Assembly (NCBI GenBank): GCA_964500645.1
Contig: CAZCOH010000035.1
Coordinates: forward strand, 1-15,142
Length of the DNA stretch: 15,142 nt
Origin: CAYFIW01 sp964500645
Lineage (GTDB): Bacteria; Chloroflexota; Dehalococcoidia; Lucifugimonadales; UBA826
Direction of reading: 5' to 3'
How positions within the stretch are numbered: the stretch's first letter is position 1; the number at the start of each line of letters is the position of its first letter. The notes under the pieces are model-generated. The model was not told the origin of the DNA. It worked only from the letters and a program-made list of their open reading frames with translations, and made no database searches. Positions 5,730-13,299 of the stretch are shown piece after piece. The translations under genes were made by a program, and so were the position numbers.

Positions 5730-7784
5730 ATGCCTTCAAACTCTTTGAAACAAACTCGAAATATAGGATTTATCGCTCATATTGACGCGGGTAAAACCAC
5801 CGTATCCGAAAGAGTTTTGTATTTTTCTGGAAGGATTCATAAGTTGGGAAGCGTTGATGATGGCAATACTGCAACTGATTGGATGGAGCAAGAAAAAGAG
5901 AGAGGTATTACGATAGTTTCAGCCGCGACGGCGACTTCTTGGAAGGAGTGGGATCTTAATATCATAGATACTCCCGGTCACGTAGACTTTACTGCTGAAG
6001 TCGAAAGAAGCCTTAGAGTTCTAGATGGCGGGATTGTAGTTTTTGATTCAGTCGCGGGTGTTCAGCCTCAATCTGAAACTGTTTGGAGACAGGCTGACAA
6101 GTATCAAGTACCAAGGATATGTTTCATAAATAAAATGGACAAGGTTGGCGGTGATTACTATCGGGCGACTGAAACAATAGTCCAAAGATTGAAAGCCAAT
6201 CCTATACCGATACAGGTTCCTATGGGAAGCGAAGATCAGTTTAACGGCGTAATTGATTTAGTCGAAGGTAAGTCATTTGTTTTTGATGATGAAGGCAACA
6301 TGACAGAAGGGGGGGTGCCTAGTGAATATGCCGAAGAGTTTGAAACTCGTAGGGCTGAGATGGTGGAAAAGTTCGCCGAGCTAGATGATGTTCTCATGGA
6401 GAAATTCCTAATGGAGGAAGAAATCTCAATAGAAGAACTGAAGGCTTCAATAAGAGAATCGACGATTTCAAACAAGGTAGTGCCTGTTCTGTGCGGAACG
6501 GCTCTAAAAAATAAATGTGTTCAACCGTTATTAGATGCCATAGGGGACTATTTGCCTTCTCCGTTGGATGTGCCTGCGGTCGAAGGTCTCAAGCCTGGTA
6601 CTGAAGAGCCCATAGCGAGAAAAGCAAACAACGATGAACCTTTTTCAGCCCTGGCTTTTAAAACCGTAACGGATCCGTATATAGGAAGATTGGTTTACTT
6701 CAGGGTGTATTCTGGGTCAGCTAAGTCAGGTTCCAGTGTATTGAACACTATTACAGGCGATAGAGAACGCTTGGGTAGAATAGTGAAAATGCATGCAGAT
6801 CAGAGAGAAGATGTAGAGGAGGTTTTTGCCGGGGAGATCGCTGCTGCTATCGGTCTTAAAGATACTTCAACTGGTGAAACTATATGTGACATCAACGATC
6901 CTATATTACTTGAAAAAATAGAATTTCCAGATCCAGTTGTCTCAGTCTCTATTGAGCCTAAGGCGAGGGCGGATCAAGACAAGCTTTCTGATGCTTTAAT
7001 AAAACTTTCAGATGAAGATCCCACTTTCACCGTTGTATATGATGAGGAAACTGGTCAGACTGTTATGTCTGGCATGGGGGAATTGCACCTCGAGATTCTC
7101 ACAGACAGGATGAAGAGGGAATTTAAGGTAGATGCAAGTGTTGGTAGACCAAGGGTTGCGTTTAGGGAAACAATAAGGAAAAACACCACCGCAGAAGGGA
7201 AATTTGTGCGTCAATCTGGAGGACATGGTCAGTATGGGCATGTCATTATTGAAATGGAACCATTGGATAGGGGTGATGGGGTTCAATTTGAGAACAAAAT
7301 TAGAGGTGGCGCGATACCAACAGAATTCATATCTTCAGTTGAGGACGGAGTGAGAAGCGCTTTGAATAATGGCCCGAAATCTGGGTTCCCTGTCATTGAT
7401 TTGATGGTCAGGTTAATTGACGGAACTTATCACGATGTTGATTCGTCTAAAGTTTCATTTGAGATAGCCGGATCTATGGCGGCAAAGACCGCTGTTAACC
7501 GATGCGGTCCGGTCGTACTAGAACCAGTGATGAAACTTGAAGTTGTAACTCCAGAGGATTATCTAGGAGAAGTAATAGGGGATCTGGGTCGTAGAAGGGC
7601 TGGTGTTGAAAGCATTGATGCACAAGGTGATACTCAGGTCGTAAAGGCAACTTTGCCTTTAGCAGAAAGCTTTGGGTACGCCAACGACCTTCGGTCTATA
7701 ACACAGGGAAGAGCTGGTTACTCTATGGAGTTTGATCAGTATCTAGAAGCTCCTGAGTCAGTAGTGGAAGCTCAATCCGTATAA
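5730..7784 (+). CDS. fusA: Translation elongation factor G
   Basis: GTPase that drives tRNA-mRNA translocation and, with RRF, ribosome recycling. The 684-residue product has the full five-domain plan. Motifs are AHIDAGKT (16-23, P-loop), ERGITI (57-62), DTPGHVDF (80-87, with the catalytic His84) and NKMD (134-137), then domain II, the domain III segment with SGMGELHLEIL, domain IV starting near FVRQSGGHGQYGHV and carrying DGTYHDVDSSKVSF, and domain V ending near RAGYSMEF. The switch I stretch reads GSVDDGNTATDWMEQE rather than the E. coli-like GEVHDGAATMDWMEQE, but the DWMEQE and RGITI anchors are intact. The ATG at 5730 has AGGGA at 5717-5721. It lies 43 nt after rpsG and 16 nt before rpsJ. 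No tuf gene follows, unlike the usual str operon. Confidence 0.98.
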   Translation: MPSNSLKQTRNIGFIAHIDAGKTTVSERVLYFSGRIHKLGSVDDGNTATDWMEQEKERGITIVSAATATSWKEWDLNIIDTPGHVDFTAEVERSLRVLDGGIVVFDSVAGVQPQSETVWRQADKYQVPRICFINKMDKVGGDYYRATETIVQRLKANPIPIQVPMGSEDQFNGVIDLVEGKSFVFDDEGNMTEGGVPSEYAEEFETRRAEMVEKFAELDDVLMEKFLMEEEISIEELKASIRESTISNKVVPVLCGTALKNKCVQPLLDAIGDYLPSPLDVPAVEGLKPGTEEPIARKANNDEPFSALAFKTVTDPYIGRLVYFRVYSGSAKSGSSVLNTITGDRERLGRIVKMHADQREDVEEVFAGEIAAAIGLKDTSTGETICDINDPILLEKIEFPDPVVSVSIEPKARADQDKLSDALIKLSDEDPTFTVVYDEETGQTVMSGMGELHLEILTDRMKREFKVDASVGRPRVAFRETIRKNTTAEGKFVRQSGGHGQYGHVIIEMEPLDRGDGVQFENKIRGGAIPTEFISSVEDGVRSALNNGPKSGFPVIDLMVRLIDGTYHDVDSSKVSFEIAGSMAAKTAVNRCGPVVLEPVMKLEVVTPEDYLGEVIGDLGRRRAGVESIDAQGDTQVVKATLPLAESFGYANDLRSITQGRAGYSMEFDQYLEAPESVVEAQSV

Positions 7785-7800
7785 AGGAATCATATTAAGA

Positions 7801-8115
7801 ATGGTACAGGCTGCGAATAAAATAAGAGTGATTTTAAAGGCGTTTGACCACAGGATTTTAGACCAATCGGCTGGTCAAATAGTGGAGACAGCAGAGAGGA
7901 CCGGTGCCAGGGTGGCTGGCCCAGTACCATTGCCTACCGCAATCAAAAGGTTTTGCGTATTGAGGGCTCCCCATATCGATAAAGATTCGCGGGAACATTT
8001 TGAAATCCGAACTCATAACAGGCTTATTGATATACACAGTCCGACGTCTAAGACCATTGACTCGTTGACTAATTTGGATATGCCAGCAGGCGTGGATATA
8101 TCCATTAAGTTATAG
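7801..8115 (+). CDS. rpsJ: 30S ribosomal protein S10 (NusE)
   Basis: 30S head protein that also acts, as NusE, in transcription antitermination with NusB and in coupling via NusG. The 104 residues are the usual size. Signature pieces are IRVILKAFDHRILDQSAGQI (8-27), the VAGPVPLPTAIKRFCVLRAPH loop region and EHFEIRTHNRLIDIHSP, the long rRNA-contacting loop. The ATG at 7801 is 16 nt after fusA. Because it follows so closely, there is no separate S10-operon leader of the E. coli kind, in which L4 binds an upstream hairpin. Confidence 0.98.
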   Translation: MVQAANKIRVILKAFDHRILDQSAGQIVETAERTGARVAGPVPLPTAIKRFCVLRAPHIDKDSREHFEIRTHNRLIDIHSPTSKTIDSLTNLDMPAGVDISIKL

Positions 8116-8137
8116 AGGATGATAGGTAAATAATCTA

Positions 8138-8758
8138 ATGACAATGAACGGTATTCTAGGCAAAGTTATAGGCGGAACTCAGTATTTTCGCGAGGATGGA
8201 ACCGCTGAGGCGGTTACTGCCATACAGGCGGGTCCATGTACGGTAACTCAAGTTAAAACTGTTGATATAGATGGGTATGAAAGTGTTCAATTAGGGTTTG
8301 AGCCAGTAGGTCGCCTAAATGGCCCGGCTAAAGGTCATTTTGCCAGGGTTGGCGGACAGGGATATAGATATCTTAGGGAGGTTTCTGCCGAAGATGTTGG
8401 CCAAATTGAACTTGGAGAGCAGGTTGGAGTGGATATATTTGAACAGGGAGAGAAAGTAAATGTCACTGGCGTTTCCAAGGGTAAGGGATTTCAGGGAGGC
8501 GTGAAACGGTATAACTTTCGTGGAGGGCCAAAGACTCATGGGCAGTCGGATCGCCATAGAGCTCCTGGCTCCATTGGTGCTGGTACAACTCCAGGGAGAG
8601 TTTTGAAAGGTATGAGGATGGCTGGACGTATGGGAGGAGACAGGGTTACTGTCAAGAATTTGGAGATAGTACTGTCCGACCCAGATAGAAATTTGCTTCT
8701 CGTCAAAGGGGCTGTGCCTGGGCGTAGAAATTCTCTACTTGTAATAAAAAAACGCTAG
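8138..8758 (+). CDS. rplC: 50S ribosomal protein L3
   Basis: Early-assembly 50S protein whose long loop reaches the peptidyl transferase centre. The 206-residue product starts MTMNGILGKVIGGTQ and carries the conserved block KGKGFQGGVKRYNFRGG (about 115-131), then THGQSDRHRAPGSIGAGTTPG and MRMAGRMGGDRVTVKNLEIV. The glutamine methylated by PrmB in E. coli (in GSIGQ) is Ala here, as in many bacteria. The ATG at 8138 has AGGT at 8124-8127. A second ATG at 8144 would give MNGILGK and is nearly as plausible. The gene is 22 nt after rpsJ. Confidence 0.97.
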   Translation: MTMNGILGKVIGGTQYFREDGTAEAVTAIQAGPCTVTQVKTVDIDGYESVQLGFEPVGRLNGPAKGHFARVGGQGYRYLREVSAEDVGQIELGEQVGVDIFEQGEKVNVTGVSKGKGFQGGVKRYNFRGGPKTHGQSDRHRAPGSIGAGTTPGRVLKGMRMAGRMGGDRVTVKNLEIVLSDPDRNLLLVKGAVPGRRNSLLVIKKR

Positions 8759-8773
8759 GGAAAGATAAAATAA

Positions 8774-9589
8774 GTGAAACTGAACATTAGAAATAAAGAG
8801 GGCAAGGAATCTTGGCAAATAGATGTCAGGGACGACGTGTTTGCTGTGCCACAAAATTCTGACTTAGTGCACCAGGTGATGGTAGGTCACCTGGCAAATA
8901 AGAGGCAAGGTACCGCCAAGACAAAGACTCGTTCGGAAGTATCTGGAGGAGGCGCTAAGCCCAGGCCACAAAAGCATACTGGCAGTTCTAGGCAAGGTTC
9001 CACGAGATCACCTATTTGGGTAGGTGGCGGTAGAGCTTTCGGGCCTTCGCCGAGAAGTTATAGAAAAGCTACTCCTAAAAAGATGAGAAGGCTTGCTATG
9101 CTATCGGTTTTGTCCGATAAGGTTAGGCGAGGGAATTTGGTTGTCCTGGATAATCTTGATATTTCTGATGCGAAAACGAAGTCGGTTAAAACTGTACTCA
9201 ATTCATTGGGGATGGAAAAGACAACATTAATAGTTACAAACGGGCCGAATGAGAATGTTATTCGGTCTTCCAAAAATTTGGATAGGGTGAAAACTTTACC
9301 TGTTAAGGTGATAAACACCTTGGATTTGATGAATAATTTTAATGTGGTGATCACAGAGGACGCAGTGAGACAGGTCGAGGAAATTTGGGGCGGTGTGTAT
9401 AAAGGGAAGCCTGATTTTACTCCAGACAGTTCTGATGCTGAGGTGATTGAGCCTTCCGTAGGTATATCGGAAGATAATCTGGCTGATCAAATTGAGGAAA
9501 GTGGACCGGAGATTTTGGGTGATGATCAGTTATTGGATTTGATCGTGTCTCAAATTGAACCCTCCAAATCCCAAGGTGACAATTCATGA
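8774..9589 (+). CDS. rplD: 50S ribosomal protein L4 with a long acidic C-terminal tail
   Basis: 50S protein whose extended loop lines the peptide exit tunnel; in E. coli it also represses its operon. The globular part and tunnel loop are clear: KTRSEVSGGGAKPRPQKHTG (51-70), SPIWVGGGRAFGPSPRSY (79-96), and the C-terminal core ending near VEEIWGGVYKGK (201-212). L4 is normally about 205-210 residues; this product is 271. Residues 213-271 form an extra tail with 16 acidic residues and a single basic one, unlike the rest of this basic protein. Start is GTG at 8774, with AGGGA at 8757-8761 as a distant ribosome site; the choice rests on the normal N-terminus. The stop overlaps the rplW start by four bases (ATGA). 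Confidence 0.95.
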   Translation: MKLNIRNKEGKESWQIDVRDDVFAVPQNSDLVHQVMVGHLANKRQGTAKTKTRSEVSGGGAKPRPQKHTGSSRQGSTRSPIWVGGGRAFGPSPRSYRKATPKKMRRLAMLSVLSDKVRRGNLVVLDNLDISDAKTKSVKTVLNSLGMEKTTLIVTNGPNENVIRSSKNLDRVKTLPVKVINTLDLMNNFNVVITEDAVRQVEEIWGGVYKGKPDFTPDSSDAEVIEPSVGISEDNLADQIEESGPEILGDDQLLDLIVSQIEPSKSQGDNS

Positions 9590-9879
9590 CGAAAATACAT
9601 AAATACTCGATTCTCAGAAGACCTGTCGTGACCGAAAAATCTACCCTTTTGCAGGAGGATAGGCGATACGTTTTCGAGGTTGCTCCATCAGCCACAAAAT
9701 TGGAAATCAAAGACGCGGTAGAGTCAGCGTTTGGGGTAAATGTGCAGAAAGTAAATACAATGCATGTCAGGGGTAAAAGGAAGAGATTTGGGCCTCGTTT
9801 GTCTCAACTCAGATCCTGGAAAAAAGCTATAGTAACTGTTTCTCCTGGCGATACAATAACTCTTTTTGAGGGCGTGTAA
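9586..9879 (+). CDS. rplW: 50S ribosomal protein L23
   Basis: Protein at the tunnel exit that forms the docking site for trigger factor and SRP. The 97 residues show ILRRPVVTEKSTLL (9-22), RRYVFEVAPSATKLEIKDAV and the end of the fold VTVSPGDTITLFEGV. The ATG at 9586 overlaps the rplD stop (ATGA) and has AGGTG at 9574-9578 inside the rplD tail, so L4 and L23 are translationally coupled. Its stop overlaps the rplB start by one base (TAATG). Confidence 0.97.
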   Translation: MTKIHKYSILRRPVVTEKSTLLQEDRRYVFEVAPSATKLEIKDAVESAFGVNVQKVNTMHVRGKRKRFGPRLSQLRSWKKAIVTVSPGDTITLFEGV

Positions 9880-10712
9880 TGCCATTAAAGACAAGAAAAC
9901 CGATAACACCCGGGCAAAGAGGTCTCGTTCTACAAACAACGGACGATATCACTCAAAGGAAGCCAAAAAAGAATCTGGTGAAGCCAGTTAAAAAAACTGG
10001 TGGCAGAAACTCCTCAGGCAGAGTTACTGTTCGCCACAGAGGTGGGGGGCATAAGAGGAGATATAGAGTCATAGATTTTAAACGTGATAATTTTGGGGTT
10101 CCAGGGTCTGTGGAAACCATAGAATACGATCCTAATAGGTCATCACGCATAGCATTGATTAAGTACCAAAATGGAGATTGGAGATATATTCTCGCTCCCA
10201 ATCAGCTCAGGGTCGGAGACAAGGTAGTTTCGGGAGAATCTGCTGAGATATCTCTGGGCAATGCGCTTCCTTTGGCTAATATCCCTTCAGGCACTGTGGT
10301 GCACAACATTGAGCTCACATTAGGAAAAGGTGGCCAGATTGTAAGAAGTGCTGGAGGGTCGGCTCAAGTTTTGGCTAAAGAGGGCAAGTACACTCTCATA
10401 AGGCTTCCATCAGGGGAGATGAGGAATGTATTAAGTGCATGTATGGCCACGGTTGGTCAACTAAGTGCAGTCGATAATAAAAACGTAAAGTTGGGTAAGG
10501 CGGGACGTAAACGTCACTTAGGACGTCGTCCTTCGGTCAGAGGGGTTGCTATGGCTCCAAATGCTCATCCTCATGGGGGTGGTGAAGGGCGGTCTCCAAT
10601 AGGTATGCCTGGACCAAAAACTCCTTGGGGTAAGCCTGCTTTAGGTTTAAGGACTAGGAAGAAAAAGAAACCTTCTGGCAAATTTATAGTTAGAAGACGG
10701 TATGAAAAATAG
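9879..10712 (+). CDS. rplB: 50S ribosomal protein L2
   Basis: Large 23S rRNA-binding protein needed for subunit joining and peptidyl transferase function. The 277 residues are the bacterial norm. GGRNSSGRVTVRHRGGGHKR (41-60), the OB-fold/SH3 core (DPNRSSRIALIKYQNGDWRY) and HPHGGGEGRSP (230-240) are clear, with H230 equivalent to the functionally essential E. coli His229. The residue before it, Asp228 in E. coli, is Ala229 here, within MAPNAHPHGG. The C-terminus KTPWGKPALGLRTRKKKKPS is normal. The start overlaps the rplW stop by one base, and GAGGG at 9868-9872 is a good ribosome site inside rplW. Confidence 0.98.
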   Translation: MPLKTRKPITPGQRGLVLQTTDDITQRKPKKNLVKPVKKTGGRNSSGRVTVRHRGGGHKRRYRVIDFKRDNFGVPGSVETIEYDPNRSSRIALIKYQNGDWRYILAPNQLRVGDKVVSGESAEISLGNALPLANIPSGTVVHNIELTLGKGGQIVRSAGGSAQVLAKEGKYTLIRLPSGEMRNVLSACMATVGQLSAVDNKNVKLGKAGRKRHLGRRPSVRGVAMAPNAHPHGGGEGRSPIGMPGPKTPWGKPALGLRTRKKKKPSGKFIVRRRYEK

Positions 10713-10732
10713 AATTTTGGAGCGTTGGCTAA

Positions 10733-11011
10733 ATGTCTAGATCAATTAAAAAAGGACCTTTCGTTCATCCTAAGTTGGCTAAGAAAGTGGAACGAGCAAT
10801 GAATTCCAATAGCCGAGAGGTCATAAAAACTTGGTCTAGGGCATCTGTAATTATGCCGGACATGCTTGGCTTAACTATTGCTGTACATGATGGCAGAAGG
10901 CACGTTCCTGTTTTTGTCACGGAGAATATGGTAGGTCACAAGTTAGGCGAGTTTGCTCCGACTCGTACCTTCCGGGGTCATGCTTCCAAAACCGAACGCA
11001 TGTCCGGTTAA
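10733..11011 (+). CDS. rpsS: 30S ribosomal protein S19
   Basis: 30S head protein that touches the A-site tRNA and bridges to the 50S; RimM (encoded upstream in this window) binds it during assembly. The 92 residues are standard: MSRSIKKGPFVHPKLAKKVE at the start, then TWSRASVIMPDMLGLTIAVHDG and VFVTENMVGHKLGEFAPTRT, ending RGHASKTERMSG. The ATG at 10733 has GGAG at 10719-10722 and follows rplB by 20 nt. Confidence 0.98.
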   Translation: MSRSIKKGPFVHPKLAKKVERAMNSNSREVIKTWSRASVIMPDMLGLTIAVHDGRRHVPVFVTENMVGHKLGEFAPTRTFRGHASKTERMSG

Positions 11012-11054
11012 AAACAGACAAAATGGATCAACATAAAAAGATAGGTATCTAAAC

Positions 11055-11393
11055 GTGAGTATAAGGGCAAAGTCTAGTAATACTGGGATTTCGGTAAAGA
11101 AACTGAAGCCGATAGTTAACCTTGTTAGAGGTATGAATGTTGGTGAGGCTTTAACTACGCTGCAATTTATGCAGTCACCGGGCGCAGCTCGTGTTGCAAA
11201 GACTGTTAAATCAGCGGCTTCTAATGCGGAAAATGAGTTGATGGCAAGGATGGAAGACCTTCGAATAACTGAAATTTTTGCTAATGAAGGACCTAGGGTA
11301 AAGAGGTTTCGGGCTAGGGCTCGTGGCCGCGTCGGAAGAATAAATAGAAGAAGTAGTCACATCACTGTTGTTGTAGCCGAAGAGGAGATTTAG
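11055..11393 (+). CDS. rplV: 50S ribosomal protein L22
   Basis: 50S protein whose long beta-hairpin reaches the narrowest part of the exit tunnel. The 112 residues show the helical core (VKKLKPIVNLVRGMNVGEAL, 14-33; KTVKSAASNAENE) and the hairpin EGPRVKRFRARARGRVGRIN followed by RRSSHITVVVAEEE. The start is GTG at 11055, supported by AGGT at 11043-11046 and by the normal N-terminal length. It is 43 nt after rpsS and ends one base before the start of rpsC. Confidence 0.97.
   Translation: MSIRAKSSNTGISVKKLKPIVNLVRGMNVGEALTTLQFMQSPGAARVAKTVKSAASNAENELMARMEDLRITEIFANEGPRVKRFRARARGRVGRINRRSSHITVVVAEEEI
11383..11387 (+). promoter_or_regulatory. Shine-Dalgarno that fixes the TTG start of rpsC
   Basis: AGGAG lies inside the end of rplV, 7 nt before the TTG at 11395. 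It supports a TTG start giving MGQKIHPNGF, the normal S3 beginning, where no ATG is available. Confidence 0.75.
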
Positions 11394-11394
11394 A

Positions 11395-12252
11395 TTGGGA
11401 CAGAAAATACACCCTAACGGTTTCCGTGTAGGTATAACGAAAGATTGGCATGCTACTTGGTTTGCAGGTAAAGCTTCTGAATACGCAAGTCTTGTTGACG
11501 AGGATATAAAGATTCGTAGCAAGATTGAAACTATGTATGAAGATGCCGGTATATCCAAGGTTGATATTGAACGTGACACCAATGAGGTCGCGGTTACTAT
11601 ACACACGGCCAGGCCCGGAATTGTTATAGGTAGAGGTGGTCAAAGGGTTGACGAATTGAGAAAAGAGCTTGATTTGTTAACAGGAAATCGAAGGACAAGG
11701 TTGAATGTCAGGGAAGTGAGGCAGCCGGAGCTTGATGCTTTTTTAGTTGCCAGAAATATTGCGGACCAACTGGAGAGGCGTATTGCCTTTCGTAGAGCTA
11801 TCCGTCAGGCGTTAACTAGAACTATGCAGGCCGGCGCTGAAGGTATAAAGATAATAGCTTCGGGCAGACTTGCAGGAGCCGACATAGCGAGAAGTGAGAA
11901 AGCTCATGAAGGTAGAGTACCTCTCCACACCCTGAGGGCAGATATAGATTATGGGCTTGCCGAGGCTGGTACTGAATATGGGGTAATCGGCGTGAAGGTG
12001 TGGATCTGTAAGGGTCAAATCATGAATCCAACTTTGATTGGAGAATCATTGGATAGGTCTGACGTTACAACAGCGACATCAGATGATGATGAAGAGGTTC
12101 CAGCAATTCAGGTGTTAGTCACTGCAAACGAAGAGGAAAGCCGACAAAAGTTAGAAGAAGTTGATTCAAAGGAAGAAGCTGTAAGTGGCCCAGAATCCGA
12201 GATTACAAACGATCCATCTGGCGATTTGAGTGATGGTTCGGAAGAATCGTAA
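11395..12252 (+). CDS. rpsC: 30S ribosomal protein S3 with an acidic C-terminal tail
   Basis: 30S protein at the mRNA entry channel, part of the ribosomal helicase activity. The 285-residue product begins MGQKIHPNGFRVGITKDWHA. The KH domain carries IVIGRGGQRVDELRK (76-90), and LERRIAFRRAIRQAL (126-140) holds basic residues R133, R134 and R137, matching the E. coli helicase-important positions. The C-terminal domain shows SGRLAGADIARSE and TLRADIDYGLAEA. S3 usually ends soon after KVWI..G, at about 210-240 residues. Here residues 222-285 add a tail with, from 230 on, 20 acidic and 3 basic residues. The start is TTG at 11395, one base after the rplV stop, with AGGAG at 11383-11387. Confidence 0.96.
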   Translation: MGQKIHPNGFRVGITKDWHATWFAGKASEYASLVDEDIKIRSKIETMYEDAGISKVDIERDTNEVAVTIHTARPGIVIGRGGQRVDELRKELDLLTGNRRTRLNVREVRQPELDAFLVARNIADQLERRIAFRRAIRQALTRTMQAGAEGIKIIASGRLAGADIARSEKAHEGRVPLHTLRADIDYGLAEAGTEYGVIGVKVWICKGQIMNPTLIGESLDRSDVTTATSDDDEEVPAIQVLVTANEEESRQKLEEVDSKEEAVSGPESEITNDPSGDLSDGSEES

Positions 12253-12279
12253 ATCAATACGTAGTAGGGAAAATTAGAG

Positions 12280-12702
12280 ATGCTGCAACCAAAGAGAGTT
12301 AAATATAGGAACCATCATAGGGGTCGAAGGAAGGGAATATCTAATGCAGGTAGTTCTCTCAACTTTGGTGAATATGGTTTGAAGGCAACTGAGACGGCAT
12401 GGGTGACCTCTCGTCAGATAGAGGCCGCAAGGCGTGCCATGACTCGATATGCCAGAAGAGGGGGAAGGATGTGGATAAGGGTTTTTCCTGACAAAAGCGT
12501 TACGGCAAGAGCCGCAGAAACAAGAATGGGAAAAGGAAAAGGAGCTCCAGACCATTGGGTTGCTGTGGTGAAACCAGGGAAGATTTTGTTTGAAATGGCC
12601 GGAATACCGGAAGATATTGCAAAACATGCCTTGACCCTAGCTGCTTCGAAGATGCCGATGGGGACAAAGGTGGTATCGAAGCTTGGTGTTGGCACTCAAT
12701 AA
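12280..12702 (+). CDS. rplP: 50S ribosomal protein L16
   Basis: 50S protein near the A-site tRNA elbow, needed late in subunit assembly. The 140 residues contain MLQPKRVKYRNHHRGRRKG at the start, FGEYGLKATETAWVTSRQIE (30-49), RRAMTRYARRGGRMWIRVFP and MGKGKGAPDHWVAVVKPGK, all diagnostic. The ATG at 12280 is 27 nt after rpsC with an AGGGA upstream. Position between rpsC and rpmC is the conserved order. Confidence 0.98.
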   Translation: MLQPKRVKYRNHHRGRRKGISNAGSSLNFGEYGLKATETAWVTSRQIEAARRAMTRYARRGGRMWIRVFPDKSVTARAAETRMGKGKGAPDHWVAVVKPGKILFEMAGIPEDIAKHALTLAASKMPMGTKVVSKLGVGTQ

Positions 12703-12739
12703 TCAGAATTTACAAAGGGTTAATTTTTAAGAGATTTAT

Positions 12740-12946
12740 ATGGCTGAGATTGACGACATAAGAGGAATGAACGATCAGGATCTTTCAGAGGAATTGGAAT
12801 CCGCGCAAATGGACCTAATGAATCTGAGGTTTAGATCTGCAACTATGCAACTTGTAGATGTGAATGAAATAGGGCGTGCTCGAAAGAGGATAGCTCGCAT
12901 AAACACTGTTATTAGGGAAAGGGAGCTTTTGGAGATTTCGGAATGA
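12740..12946 (+). CDS. rpmC: 50S ribosomal protein L29
   Basis: Small helical hairpin protein at the tunnel exit beside L23. The 68 residues read as two helices: IDDIRGMNDQDLSEELESAQ, then MNLRFRSATMQLVDVNEIGR and RARKRIARINTVIRERELLE. This matches the L29 pattern of LRFQ-AT followed by an arginine-rich helix. The ATG at 12740 has a weak ribosome site. The stop overlaps the rpsQ start (ATGA), so the two are probably coupled. Confidence 0.96.
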   Translation: MAEIDDIRGMNDQDLSEELESAQMDLMNLRFRSATMQLVDVNEIGRARKRIARINTVIRERELLEISE

Positions 12947-13260
12947 GTCACGAAAGAAGAAAGACTAAAGTAGGAAAAGTTATTGGCGACAAGATGGATA
13001 AGACGGTCGTTGTTTCTGTTGAATGGCGACAGCCACACAGAATTTACAAAAAAAATGTTAGAAAGTGGAGCAGTTTTAAGGTCCATGATCAAGGGAACGC
13101 CTGTAACGTTGGAGACACAGTAAGGATTATTGAAACTCGTCCATTGTCGAAGACCAAGAGGTGGAAGGTTGCCGAGATTGTTCAGAAGGGAGATGTGGCT
13201 GATTTGCAACCTGGAGATATATCCACTGAGTCAGTTAACCCTAATGGGTCTGAAGAATAA
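12943..13260 (+). CDS. rpsQ: 30S ribosomal protein S17 with an acidic C-terminal extension
   Basis: OB-fold protein binding the 16S 5' domain. The 105-residue product shows RRKTKVGKVIGDKMDKTVVV (5-24), the middle HRIYKKNVRKWSSFKVHD and VGDTVRIIETRPLSKTKRWK (56-75). S17 is often about 80-90 residues. The final 23 (83-105, GDVADLQPGDISTESVNPN followed by GSEE) are extra and acidic. The ATG at 12943 has GGAG at 12931-12934 inside rpmC and overlaps its stop. Confidence 0.96.
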   Translation: MSHERRKTKVGKVIGDKMDKTVVVSVEWRQPHRIYKKNVRKWSSFKVHDQGNACNVGDTVRIIETRPLSKTKRWKVAEIVQKGDVADLQPGDISTESVNPNGSEE

Positions 13261-13299
13261 GTATTTTAATTAAGAACTAAATTAGGAAGATTTGAGGAA

